Part shown: positions 13,384 through 26,297 of the stretch, one piece after another
Position numbering within the stretch: position 1 is the stretch's first letter
Layout: every line of letters starts with the position of its first letter
Assembly: GCA_964016885.1 (NCBI GenBank)
Contig: OZ024741.1
Location: 415,785,081 to 415,849,080 of the forward strand
DNA from: Eledone cirrhosa
Lineage: Eukaryota > Mollusca > Cephalopoda > Octopoda > Eledonidae
Reading direction: 5' to 3'
DNA: 64,000 bases
Program-made: the position numbers and the translations under genes
The notes under the pieces: model-generated
Database searches by the model: none
What the model saw: only the letters and a program-made list of their open reading frames with translations
What the model was told of the DNA's origin: nothing

Positions 13384-14637
13384 GGTCTCTATTACATTAA
13401 CTAGGGTCTCTGTTATATTAACTGGGGCCTCTGTTATATTAACTGGGGCCTCTGTTATATTAAATGGGGTCTCTGTTATATTAACTGGCGCCTCTGTTAT
13501 ATTAACTGGGGCCTCTGTTATATTAACTGGGGCCTCTGTTATATTAACTGGGGTCTCTGATATATTAACAAGGGTCTCTGTTATATTAAATGGGGTCTCT
13601 GTTATATTAACTGGGGTCTCTGTTATACTAACTGGTGCCTCTGTTATATTAACTGGGGTCTCTGTTATATTAACTGGGGCCTCTGTTATATTAACTGGGG
13701 TCTCTGTTATATTAACTGGGGTATGTTATATTAACTGGGGTCTCTGTAATATTAACTGGGGTCTCTATTATATTAACTGGGGTCTCTGTTATATTAACTG
13801 GGGCCTCTGTTATATTAACTGGGGCCTCTGTTATATTAACTGGGGTCTCTGTTATATTAACTAGGGTCTCTGTTATATTAAATGGGGTCTCTGTTATATT
13901 AACTGGGGTCTCTGTTATATTAACTGGTGCCTCTGTTATATTAACTGGGGTCTCTGTTATATTAACTGGGGCCTCTGTTATATTAACTGGGGCCTCTGTT
14001 ATATTAACTGGGGTCTCTGTTATATTAACTGGGGTCTCTGTTATATTAACTATTGTATGTTATATTAACTGGGGTCTCTGTTATATTAACTGGGGCCACT
14101 GTTATATTAACTGGGGCCTCTGTTATATTAACTGGGGCCTCTGTTATATTAAATGGGGTCTCTGATATATTAACTGGGGTCTCTGTTATATTAACTGGGG
14201 TCTCTGTTATATTAACTGGTGCCTCTGTTATATTAACTAGGGTCTCTGTTATATTAACTGGGGCCTCTGTTATATTAACTGGTGCCTCTGTTATATTAAC
14301 TGGGGTCTCTGTAATATTAACTGGGGTCTCTATTATATTAACTGGGGTGTCTGTTATATTAACTGGGGCCTCTGTTATATTAACTGGGGTCTCTGTTATA
14401 TTAACTGGGGCTTCTGTTATATCAACTGGGGCCTCTGTTATATTAACTGGGGCCTCCATTATATTAACTGGGGTCTCTGTTATATTAACTGGGGTCTCTG
14501 TTATCTTAAATGGGGTTTCTGTTATATTAACGGGGGTCTCTGTTATATTAACTGGTGCCTCTGTTATATTAACTGGGGTCTCTGTTATATTAACTGGGGC
14601 CTCTGTTATATTAACTGGGGTCTCTGTTATATTAACT

Positions 14638-16867
14638 GGGGCCTCTGTTATATTAACTGGGCTCTCTGTTTTATTAACTGGGGTCTCTGTTATATTAACT
14701 GAGGTCTCTGTTATATTAACTGGGGTCTCTGTTATATTAACTGAGGTCTCTGTAATATTAACTCGGGCCTCTGTTATATTAACTGGGGCCTCTGTTATAT
14801 TAAATGGGGTCTCTGATATATTAACTGGGTTCTCTGTTATATTAACTGGGGTATGTTATATTAACTGGGGTCTCTGTTATATTAACTGGGGTATATTATA
14901 TTAACTGGGGTCTCTGTTATATTAACTGGGGCCTCTGTTATATTAACTGGGGCCTCTGTTATATTAACTGGGGCCTCTGTTATATTAAATGGGGTCTCTG
15001 TTATATTAACTGGGGTCTCTGTTATATTAACTGGGGTCTCTGTTATATTAACTGGGGCCTCTGTTATATTAACTGGGGCCTCTGTTATATTAACTGGGGC
15101 CTCTGTTATATTAAATGGGGTCTCTGTTATATTAACTGGCGCCTCTGTTATATTAACTGGGGTATGTTATATTAACTGGGGTCTCTGTAATATTAACTGG
15201 GGTCTCTATTATATTAACTGGGGTCTCTGTTATATTAACTGGTTTCTCTGTTATATTAACTGGGGTCTCTGTAATATTAACTGGGGTCTCTATTATATTA
15301 ACTGGGTTCTCTGTTATATTAACTGGGGCCTCTGTTATATTAACTGGGGTCTCTGTTATATTAACTGGGGTCTCTGTTATATTAACTGGAATCGCTGTTA
15401 TATTAACTGGGGCCTCTGTTATATTAACTGGGGTCTCTGTTATATTAACTGGGGTCTCTGTTATATTAACTGGGGCCTCTGTTATATTAACTGGGCTCTC
15501 TATTTTATTAACTGGGGTCTCTGTTATATTAACTGAAGTCTCTGTTATATTAACTGGGGTCTCTGTTATGTTAACTGAGGTCTCTGTTATATTAACTGGG
15601 GTCTCTATTATATTAACTGGGGTCTCTGTTATATTAACTGGGGTCTCTGTTATATTAACTGGGGTATGTTATATTAACTGGGGTCTCTGTTATATTAACT
15701 GGGTTCTCTGTTATATTAACTGGGGTATGTTATATTAACTGGGGTCTCTGTTATATTAACTGGGGTCTCTGTTATATTAACTGGGGTATGTTATATTAAC
15801 TGGGGTCCCTGTAATATTAACTGGGGCCTCTGTTATATTAACTGGGGCCTCTGTTATATTAAATGGGGTCTCTGTTATATTAGCTGGGGCCTCTGTTATA
15901 TTAACTGGGGTCTCTGTTACATTAAATGGGGTCTCTGTATATTAACTGGTGCCTCTGTTATATTAACTGGGGTCTCTGTTATATTAACTGGGGCCTCTGT
16001 TATATTAACTGGGGTCTCTGTTATATTAACTGGGGTATGTTATATTAACTGGGGTCTCTGTAATATTAACTGGGGTCTCTATTATATTAACTGGGGTCTC
16101 TGTTATATTAACTGGGGCCTCTGTTATATTAACTGGGGCCTCTATTATATTAACTGGGGTCTCTGTTATATTAACTAGGGTCTCTGTTATATTAACTGGG
16201 GTCTCTGTTATATTAACTGGGGTCTCTGTTATATTAACTGGGGTCTCTATTACATTAACTAGGGTCTCTGTTATATTAACTGGGGCCTCTGTTATATTAA
16301 CTGGGGCCTCTGTTATATTAAATGGGGTCTCTGTTATATTAACTGGCGCCTCTGTTATATTAACTGGGGCCTCTGTTATATTAACTGGGGCCTCTGTTAT
16401 ATTAACTGGGGTCTCTGATATATTAACTAGGGTCTCTGTTATATTAAATGGGGTCTCTGTTATATTAACTGGGGTCTCTGTTATATTAACTGGTGCCTCT
16501 GTTATATTAACTGGGGTCTCTGTTATAGTAACTGGGGCCTCTGTTATATTAACTGGGGTCTCTGTTATATTAACTGGGGTATGTTATATTAACTGGGGTC
16601 TCTGTAATATTAACTGGGGTCTCTATTATATTAACTGGGGTCTCTGTTATATTAACTGGGGCCTCTGTTATATTAACTGGGGCCTCTATTATATTAACTG
16701 GGGTCTCTGTTATATTAACTAGGGTCTCTGTTATATTAAATGGGGTCTCTGTTATATTAACTGGGGTCTCTGTTATATTAACTGGTGCCTCTGTTATATT
16801 AACTGGGGTCTCTGTTATATTAACTGGGGCCTCTGTTATATTAACTGGGGCCTCTGTTATATTAACT
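14638..16867 (+). repeat. 2.23-kb block, copy 1 (inside copy A)
   Basis: The marker GGGCTCTCTGTTTT at 14,659 recurs at 16,889 (offset 2,230), and the CGGGCC unit at 14,764 recurs at 16,994. The GGAATCGCTG marker at 15,388 recurs at 17,576, an offset of 2,188 because two units are missing near 17.3 kb. In copy B the equivalent markers at 29,455 and 31,685 keep the full 2,230-bp spacing. Confidence 0.82.
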
Positions 16868-19056
16868 GGGGCCTCTGTTATATTAACTGGGCTCTCTGTT
16901 TTATTAACTGGGGTCTCTGTTATATTAACTGAGGTCTCTGTTATATTAACTGGGGTCTCTGTTATATTAACTGAGGTCTCTGTAATATTAACTCGGGCCT
17001 CTGTTATATTAACTGGGGCCTCTGTTATATTAAATGGGGTCTCTGATATATTAACTGGGTTCTCTGTTATATTAACTGGGGTATGTTATATTAACTGGGG
17101 TCTCTGTTATATTAACTGGGGTATATTATATTAACTGGGGTCTCTGTTATATTAACTGGGGCCTCTGTCATATTAACTGGGGCCTCTGTTATATTAACTG
17201 GGGCCTCTGTTATATTAAATGGGGTCTCTGTTATATTAACCGGGGTCTCTGTTATATTAACTGGGGTCTCTGTTATATTAACTGGGGCCTCTGTTATATT
17301 AAATGGGGTCTCTGTTATATTAACTGGCGCCTCTGTTATATTAACTGGGGTATGTTATATTAACTGGGGTCTCTGTAATATTAACTGGGGTCTCTATTAT
17401 ATTAACTGGGGTCTCTGTTATATTAACTGGTTTCTCTGTTATATTAACTGGGGTCTCTGTAATATTAACTGGGGTCTCTATTATATTAACTGGGTTCTCT
17501 GTTATATTAACTGGGGCCTCTGTTATATTAACTGGGGTCTCTGTTATATTAACTGGGGTCTCTGTTATATTAACTGGAATCGCTGTTATATTAACTGGGG
17601 CCTCTGTTATATTAACTGGGGTCTCTGTTATATTAACTGGGGTCTCTGTTATATTAACTGGGGCCTCTGTTATATTAACTGGGCTCTCTATTTTATTAAC
17701 TGGGGTCTCTGTTATATTAACTGAAGTCTCTGTTATATTAACTGGGGTCTCTGTTATGTTAACTGAGGTCTCTGTTATATTAACTGGGGTCTCTATTATA
17801 TTAACTGGGGTCTCTGTTATATTAACTGGGGTCTCTGTTATATTAACTGGGGTATGTTATATTAACTGGGGTCTCTGTTATATTAACTGGGTTCTCTGTT
17901 ATATTAACTGGGGTATGTTATATTAACTGGGGTCTCTGTTATATTAACTGGGGTCTCTGTTATATTAACTGGGGTATGTTATATTAACTGGGGTCCCTGT
18001 AATATTAACTGGGGCCTCTGTTATATTAACTGGGGCCTCTGTTATATTAAATGGGGTCTCTGTTATATTAGCTGGGGCCTCTGTTATATTAACTGGGGTC
18101 TCTGTTACATTAAATGGGGTCTCTGTATATTAACTGGTGCCTCTGTTATATTAACTGGGGTCTCTGTTATATTAACTGGGGCCTCTGTTATATTAACTGG
18201 GGTCTCTGTTATATTAACTGGGGTATGTTATATTAACTGGGGTCTCTGTAATATTAACTGGGGTCTCTATTATATTAACTGGGGTCTCTGTTATATTAAC
18301 TGGGGCCTCTGTTATATTAACTGGGGCCTCTATTATATTAACTGGGGTCTCTGTTATATTAACTAGGGTCTCTGTTATATTAACTGGGGTCTCTGTTATA
18401 TTAACTGGGGTCTCTGTTATATTAACTGGGGTCTCTATTACATTAACTAGGGTCTCTGTTATATTAACTGGGGCCTCTGTTATATTAACTGGGGCCTCTG
18501 TTATATTAAATGGGGTCTCTGTTATATTAACTGGCGCCTCTGTTATATTAACTGGGGCCTCTGTTATATTAACTGGGGCCTCTGTTATATTAACTGGGGT
18601 CTCTGATATATTAACTAGGGTCTCTGTTATATTAAATGGGGTCTCTGTTATATTAACTGGGGTCTCTGTTATATTAACTGGTGCCTCTGTTATATTAACT
18701 GGGGTCTCTGTTATAGTAACTGGGGCCTCTGTTATATTAACTGGGGTCTCTGTTATATTAACTGGGGTATGTTATATTAACTGGGGTCTCTGTAATATTA
18801 ACTGGGGTCTCTATTATATTAACTGGGGTCTCTGTTATATTAACTGGGGCCTCTGTTATATTAACTGGGGCCTCTATTATATTAACTGGGGTCTCTGTTA
18901 TATTAACTAGGGTCTCTGTTATATTAAATGGGGTCTCTGTTATATTAACTGGGGTCTCTGTTATATTAACTGGTGCCTCTGTTATATTAACTGGGGTCTC
19001 TGTTATATTAACTGGGGCCTCTGTTATATTAACTGGGGCCTCTGTTATATTAACTG
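16868..19056 (+). repeat. 2.19-kb block, copy 2 (inside copy A)
   Basis: Tandem copy of the previous block, with a 42-bp (two-unit) shortening at about 17,281-17,320. One GGGGCC unit stands there where sister blocks have three in a row before AAATGGGG. Similarity to block 1 ends near 19,056, where this copy continues with GGGGTC and a GTATG unit instead of GGGGCC. Private variants include GTCATATT at 17,167 and AACCGGGG near 17,239. Confidence 0.8.
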
Positions 19057-21624
19057 GGGTCTCTGTTATATTAACTGGGGTCTCTGTTATATTAACTGGG
19101 GTATGTTATATTAACTGGGGTTTCTGTTATATTAACTGGGGCCACTGTTATATTAACTGGGGCCTCTGTTTTATTAACTGGGGCCTCTGTTATATTAAAT
19201 GGGGTCTCTGATATATTAACTGGGGTCTCTGTTATATTAACTGGGCCCTCTGTTATATTAACTGGGGCCTCTGTTATATTAACTGGGGCCTCTGTTATAT
19301 TAAATGGGGTCTCTGTTATATTAACTGGCGCCTCTGTTATATTAACTGGGGCCTCTGTTATATTAACTGGGTCCTCTGTTATATTAACTGGGGTCTCTGT
19401 TATATTAACTAGGGTCTCTGTTATATTAAATGGGGTCTCTGTTATATTAACTGGGGTCTCTGTTATATTAACTGGTGCCTCTGTTATATTAACTGGGGTC
19501 TCTGTTATATTAACTGGGGCCTCTGTTATATTAACTGGGGCCTCTGTTATATTAACTGGGGTCTCTGCTATATTAACTGGGGTCTCTGTTATATTAACTG
19601 GGGTATGTTATATTAACTGGGGTCTCTGTAATATTAACTGGGGTCTCTATTATATTAACTGGGGTCTCTGTTATATTAACTGGGGCCTCTGTTATATTAA
19701 CTGGGGTCTCTGTTATATTAACTAGGGTCTCTGTTATATTAAATGGGGTCTCTGTTATATTAACTGGGGTTTCTGTTATATTAACTGGTGCCTCTGTTAT
19801 ATTAACTGGGGTCTCTGTTATATTAACTGGGGTCTCTGTTATATTAACTGGGGCCTCTGTTATATTAACTGGGGTCTCTGTTATATTAACTGGGGCCTCT
19901 GTTATATTAACTGGGGTCTCTGTTATATTAACTGGTGCCTCTGTTATATTAACTGGGGTCTCTGTAATATTAACTGGGGTCTCTATTATATTAACTGGGG
20001 TGTCTGTTATATTAACTGGGGCCTCTGTTATATTAACTAGGGTCTCTGTTATATTAACTGGGGCCTCTGTTATATTAACTGGGGTCTCTGTTATATTAAC
20101 TGGGGCCTCCATTATATTAACTGGGGTCTCTGTTATATTAACTGGGGTCTCTGTTATCTTAAATGGGGTTTCTGTTATATTAACGGGGTTCTCTGTTATA
20201 TTAACTGGTGCCTCTGTTATATTAACTGGGGTCTCTGTTATATTAATTGGGGCCTCTGTTATATTAACTGGGGTCTCTGTTATATTAACTGGGGCCTCTG
20301 TTATATTAACTGGGCTCTCTGTTTTATTAACTGGGGTCTCTGTTATATTAACTGAGGTCTCTGTTATATTAACTGGGGTCTCTGTTATATTAACTGAGGT
20401 CTCTGTTATATTAACTGGGGTCTCTATTATATTAACTGGGGTCTCTGTTATATTAACTGAGGTCTCTGTTATATTAACTGGGGCCTCTGTTATATTAAAT
20501 GGGGTCTCTGATATATTAACTGGGGTCTCTGTTATATTAACTGGGGCCTCTGTTATATTAACTGGGGCCTCTGTTATATTAACTGGGGCCTCTGTTATAT
20601 TAAATGGGGTCTCTGTTATATTAACTGGCGCCTCTGTTATATTAACTGGGGCCTCTGTTATATTAACTGGGGCCTCTGTTATATTAACTGGGGTCTCTGT
20701 TATATTAACTAGGGTCTCTGTTATATTAAATGGGGTCTCTGTTATATTAACTGGGGTCTCTGTTATATTAACTGGTGCCTCTGTTATATTAACTGGGGTC
20801 TCTGTTATATTAACTGGGGCCTCTGTTATATTAACTGGCGCCTCTGTTATATTAAATGGGGTCTCTGATATATTAACTGGGGCCTCCGTTATATTAACTG
20901 GGGTCTCTGTTATATTAACTGGGGTCTCTGTTATCTTAAATGGGGTTTCTGTTATATTAACTGGGGTCTCTGTTATATTAACTGGGGCCTCTGTTATATT
21001 AACTGGGGTCTCTATTATATTAACTGGGGTCTCTGTTATATTAACTGGGGTCTCTGTTACATTAAATGGGGTCTCTGTTATATTAACTGGGGCCTCTGTT
21101 ATATTAACTGGGGGCTCTGTTATATTAACTGGGGCCTCTGTTATATTAACTGGGCTCTCTGTTTTATTAACTGGGGTCTCTGTTATATTAACTGAGGTCT
21201 CTGTTATATTAACTGGGGTCTCTGTTATATTAACTGAGGTCTCTGTTATATTAACTGGGGTCTCTATTATATTAACTGGGGTCTCTGTTATATTAACTGA
21301 GGTCTCTGTTATATTAACTGGGGTATGTTATATTAACTGGGGTCTCTGTTATATTAACTGGGTTCTCTGTTATATTAACTGGGGTATGTTATATTAACTG
21401 GGGTCTCTGTTATATTAACTGGGGTCTCTGTTATATTAACTGGGGTATGTTATATTAACTGGGGTCTCTGTAATATTAACTCGGGCCTCTGTTATATTAA
21501 CTGGGGCCTCTGTTATATTAAATGGGGTCTCTGATATATTAACTGGGTTCTCTGTTATATTAACTGGGGTATGTTATATTAACTGGGGTCTCTGTTATAT
21601 TAACTGGGGTATATTATATTAACT
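16994..21624 (+). repeat. 4.67-kb nested block, copy 1 in A (4,631 bp)
   Basis: Starts at the CGGGCC unit following ATTAACT. Markers in it recur 4,673 bp further right: GGAATCGCTG 17,576 and 22,249; GTATATT 21,609 and 26,282; GTGTCTG 20,000 and 24,673. At its left end the offset is 4,631 bp because of the 42-bp loss near 17.3 kb. A long open frame at 20,000-21,397 (465 heptad-repeat residues, GTG start) lies here and is judged non-coding. Confidence 0.85.
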
Positions 21625-21767
21625 CGGGCCTCTGTTATATTAACTGGGGCCTCTGTTATATTAAATGGGGTCTCTGATATATTAACTGGGTTCTCTGTTA
21701 TATTAACTGGGGTATGTTATATTAACTGGGGTCTCTGTTATATTAACTGGGGTATATTATATTAACT
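21482..21767 (+). repeat. 143-bp direct duplication at the 4.67-kb junction
   Basis: The segment from the CGGGCC unit through the GTATATTATATT unit occurs twice back to back, starting at 21,482 and 21,625 (GTATATT at 21,609 and 21,752). It is the seam where the second 4.67-kb block was joined to the first. The crossover linked the ATTAACT of a GTATATT unit to the CGGGCC that begins the block. The same seam is present at 35,591-35,876 in copy B, so it predates the 14-kb duplication. Confidence 0.85.
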
Positions 21768-24700
21768 GGGGTCTCTGTTATATTAACTGGGGCCTCTGTT
21801 ATATTAACTGGGGCCTCTGTTATATTAACTGGGGCCTCTGTTATATTAAATGGGGTCTCTGTTATATTAACTGGGGTCTCTGTTATATTAACTGGGGTCT
21901 CTGTTATATTAACTGGGGCCTCTGTTATATTAACTGGGGCCTCTGTTATATTAACTGGGGCCTCTGTTATATTAAATGGGGTCTCTGTTATATTAACTGG
22001 CGCCTCTGTTATATTAACTGGGGTATGTTATATTAACTGGGGTCTCTGTAATATTAACTGGGGTCTCTATTATATTAACTGGGGTCTCTGTTATATTAAC
22101 TGGTTTCTCTGTTATATTAACTGGGGTCTCTGTAATATTAACTGGGGTCTCTATTATATTAACTGGGTTCTCTGTTATATTAACTGGGGCCTCTGTTATA
22201 TTAACTGGGGTCTCTGTTATATTAACTGGGGTCTCTGTTATATTAACTGGAATCGCTGTTATATTAACTGGGGCCTCTGTTATATTAACTGGGGTCTCTG
22301 TTATATTAACTGGGGTCTCTGTTATATTAACTGGGGCCTCTGTTATATTAACTGGGCTCTCTATTTTATTAACTGGGGTCTCTGTTATATTAACTGAAGT
22401 CTCTGTTATATTAACTGGGGTCTCTGTTATGTTAACTGAGGTCTCTGTTATATTAACTGGGGTCTCTATTATATTAACTGGGGTCTCTGTTATATTAACT
22501 GGGGTCTCTGTTATATTAACTGGGGTATGTTATATTAACTGGGGTCTCTGTTATATTAACTGGGTTCTCTGTTATATTAACTGGGGTATGTTATATTAAC
22601 TGGGGTCTCTGTTATATTAACTGGGGTCTCTGTTATATTAACTGGGGTATGTTATATTAACTGGGGTCCCTGTAATATTAACTGGGGCCTCTGTTATATT
22701 AACTGGGGCCTCTGTTATATTAAATGGGGTCTCTGTTATATTAGCTGGGGCCTCTGTTATATTAACTGGGGTCTCTGTTACATTAAATGGGGTCTCTGTA
22801 TATTAACTGGTGCCTCTGTTATATTAACTGGGGTCTCTGTTATATTAACTGGGGCCTCTGTTATATTAACTGGGGTCTCTGTTATATTAACTGGGGTATG
22901 TTATATTAACTGGGGTCTCTGTAATATTAACTGGGGTCTCTATTATATTAACTGGGGTCTCTGTTATATTAACTGGGGCCTCTGTTATATTAACTGGGGC
23001 CTCTATTATATTAACTGGGGTCTCTGTTATATTAACTAGGGTCTCTGTTATATTAACTGGGGTCTCTGTTATATTAACTGGGGTCTCTGTTATATTAACT
23101 GGGGTCTCTATTACATTAACTAGGGTCTCTGTTATATTAACTGGGGCCTCTGTTATATTAACTGGGGCCTCTGTTATATTAAATGGGGTCTCTGTTATAT
23201 TAACTGGCGCCTCTGTTATATTAACTGGGGCCTCTGTTATATTAACTGGGGCCTCTGTTATATTAACTGGGGTCTCTGATATATTAACTAGGGTCTCTGT
23301 TATATTAAATGGGGTCTCTGTTATATTAACTGGGGTCTCTGTTATATTAACTGGTGCCTCTGTTATATTAACTGGGGTCTCTGTTATAGTAACTGGGGCC
23401 TCTGTTATATTAACTGGGGTCTCTGTTATATTAACTGGGGTATGTTATATTAACTGGGGTCTCTGTAATATTAACTGGGGTCTCTATTATATTAACTGGG
23501 GTCTCTGTTATATTAACTGGGGCCTCTGTTATATTAACTGGGGCCTCTATTATATTAACTGGGGTCTCTGTTATATTAACTAGGGTCTCTGTTATATTAA
23601 ATGGGGTCTCTGTTATATTAACTGGGGTCTCTGTTATATTAACTGGTGCCTCTGTTATATTAACTGGGGTCTCTGTTATATTAACTGGGGCCTCTGTTAT
23701 ATTAACTGGGGCCTCTGTTATATTAACTGGGGTCTCTGTTATATTAACTGGGGTCTCTGTTATATTAACTGGGGTATGTTATATTAACTGGGGTTTCTGT
23801 TAAATTAACTGGGGCCACTGTTATATTAACTGGGGCCTCTGTTTTATTAACTGGGGCCTCTGTTATATTAAATGGGGTCTCTGATATATTAACTGGGGTC
23901 TCTGTTATATTAACTGGGCCCTCTGTTATATTAACTGGGGCCTCTGTTATATTAACTGGGGCCTCTGTTATATTAAATGGGGTCTCTGTTATATTAACTG
24001 GCGCCTCTGTTATATTAACTGGGGCCTCTGTTATATTAACTGGGTCCTCTGTTATATTAACTGGGGTCTCTGTTATATTAACTAGGGTCTCTGTTATATT
24101 AAATGGGGTCTCTGTTATATTAACTGGGGTCTCTGTTATATTAACTGGTGCCTCTGTTATATTAACTGGGGTCTCTGTTATATTAACTGGGGCCTCTGTT
24201 ATATTAACTGGGGCCTCTGTTATATTAACTGGGGTCTCTGCTATATTAACTGGGGTCTCTGTTATATTAACTGGGGTATGTTATATTAACTGGGGTCTCT
24301 GTAATATTAACTGGGGTCTCTATTATATTAACTGGGGTCTCTGTTATATTAACTGGGGCCTCTGTTATATTAACTGGGGTCTCTGTTATATTAACTAGGG
24401 TCTCTGTTATATTAAATGGGGTCTCTGTTATATTAACTGGGGTTTCTGTTATATTAACTGGTGCCTCTGTTATATTAACTGGGGTCTCTGTTATATTAAC
24501 TGGGGTCTCTGTTATATTAACTGGGGCCTCTGTTATATTAACTGGGGTCTCTGTTATATTAACTGGGGCCTCTGTTATATTAACTGGGGTCTCTGTTATA
24601 TTAACTGGTGCCTCTGTTATATTAACTGGGGTCTCTGTAATATTAACTGGGGTCTCTATTATATTAACTGGGGTGTCTGTTATATTAACTGGGGCCTCTG

Positions 24701-26297
24701 TTATATTAACTAGGGTCTCTGTTATATTAACTGGGGCCTCTGTTATATTAACTGGGGTCTCTGTTATATTAACTGGGGCCTCCATTATATTAACTGGGGT
24801 CTCTGTTATATTAACTGGGGTCTCTGTTATCTTAAATGGGGTTTCTGTTATATTAACGGGGTTCTCTGTTATATTAACTGGTGCCTCTGTTATATTAACT
24901 GGGGTCTCTGTTATATTAATTGGGGCCTCTGTTATATTAACTGGGGTCTCTGTTATATTAACTGGGGCCTCTGTTATATTAACTGGGCTCTCTGTTTTAT
25001 TAACTGGGGTCTCTGTTATATTAACTGAGGTCTCTGTTATATTAACTGGGGTCTCTGTTATATTAACTGAGGTCTCTGTTATATTAACTGGGGTCTCTAT
25101 TATATTAACTGGGGTCTCTGTTATATTAACTGAGGTCTCTGTTATATTAACTGGGGCCTCTGTTATATTAAATGGGGTCTCTGATATATTAACTGGGGTC
25201 TCTGTTATATTAACTGGGGCCTCTGTTATATTAACTGGGGCCTCTGTTATATTAACTGGGGCCTCTGTTATATTAAATGGGGTCTCTGTTATATTAACTG
25301 GCGCCTCTGTTATATTAACTGGGGCCTCTGTTATATTAACTGGGGCCTCTGTTATATTAACTGGGGTCTCTGTTATATTAACTAGGGTCTCTGTTATATT
25401 AAATGGGGTCTCTGTTATATTAACTGGGGTCTCTGTTATATTAACTGGTGCCTCTGTTATATTAACTGGGGTCTCTGTTATATTAACTGGGGCCTCTGTT
25501 ATATTAACTGGCGCCTCTGTTATATTAAATGGGGTCTCTGATATATTAACTGGGGCCTCCGTTATATTAACTGGGGTCTCTGTTATATTAACTGGGGTCT
25601 CTGTTATCTTAAATGGGGTTTCTGTTATATTAACTGGGGTCTCTGTTATATTAACTGGGGCCTCTGTTATATTAACTGGGGTCTCTGTTATATTAACTGG
25701 GGTCTCTGTTATATTAACTGGGGTCTCTGTTACATTAAATGGGGTCTCTGTTATATTAACTGGGGCCTCTGTTATATTAACTGGGGGCTCTGTTATATTA
25801 ACTGGGGCCTCTGTTATATTAACTGGGCTCTCTGTTTTATTAACTGGGGTCTCTGTTATATTAACTGAGGTCTCTGTTATATTAACTGGGGTCTCTGTTA
25901 TATTAACTGAGGTCTCTGTTATATTAACTGGGGTCTCTATTATATTAACTGGGGTCTCTGTTATATTAACTGAGGTCTCTGTTATATTAACTGGGGTATG
26001 TTATATTAACTGGGGTCTCTGTTATATTAACTGGGTTCTCTGTTATATTAACTGGGGTATGTTATATTAACTGGGGTCTCTGTTATATTAACTGGGGTCT
26101 CTGTTATATTAACTGGGGTATGTTATATTAACTGGGGTCTCTGTAATATTAACTCGGGCCTCTGTTATATTAACTGGGGCCTCTGTTATATTAAATGGGG
26201 TCTCTGATATATTAACTGGGTTCTCTGTTATATTAACTGGGGTATGTTATATTAACTGGGGTCTCTGTTATATTAACTGGGGTATATTATATTAACT
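21625..26297 (+). repeat. 4.67-kb nested block, copy 2 in A (4,673 bp)
   Basis: Near-identical to 16,994-21,624. Noticed differences include GGTTTCTGTTAAATT at about 23,794 against TTATATT at about 19,121, and GTCTCTGTTATATT near 25,685 where copy 1 has GTCTCTATTATATT near 21,012. The former is shared with the matching block in copy B (37,908), so it arose before the 14-kb event. Confidence 0.85.

Noticed and set aside
20000..21397. 465-residue open frame (SVILTGV heptads) and its copies at 24,673, 34,109 and 38,782
   Set aside because: It begins with GTG inside a repeat unit. Two other frames (one of them antisense) are stop-free in the same consensus. Common unit variants are nearly all replacement changes, and length variants break the frame. 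Nothing upstream differs from the array.
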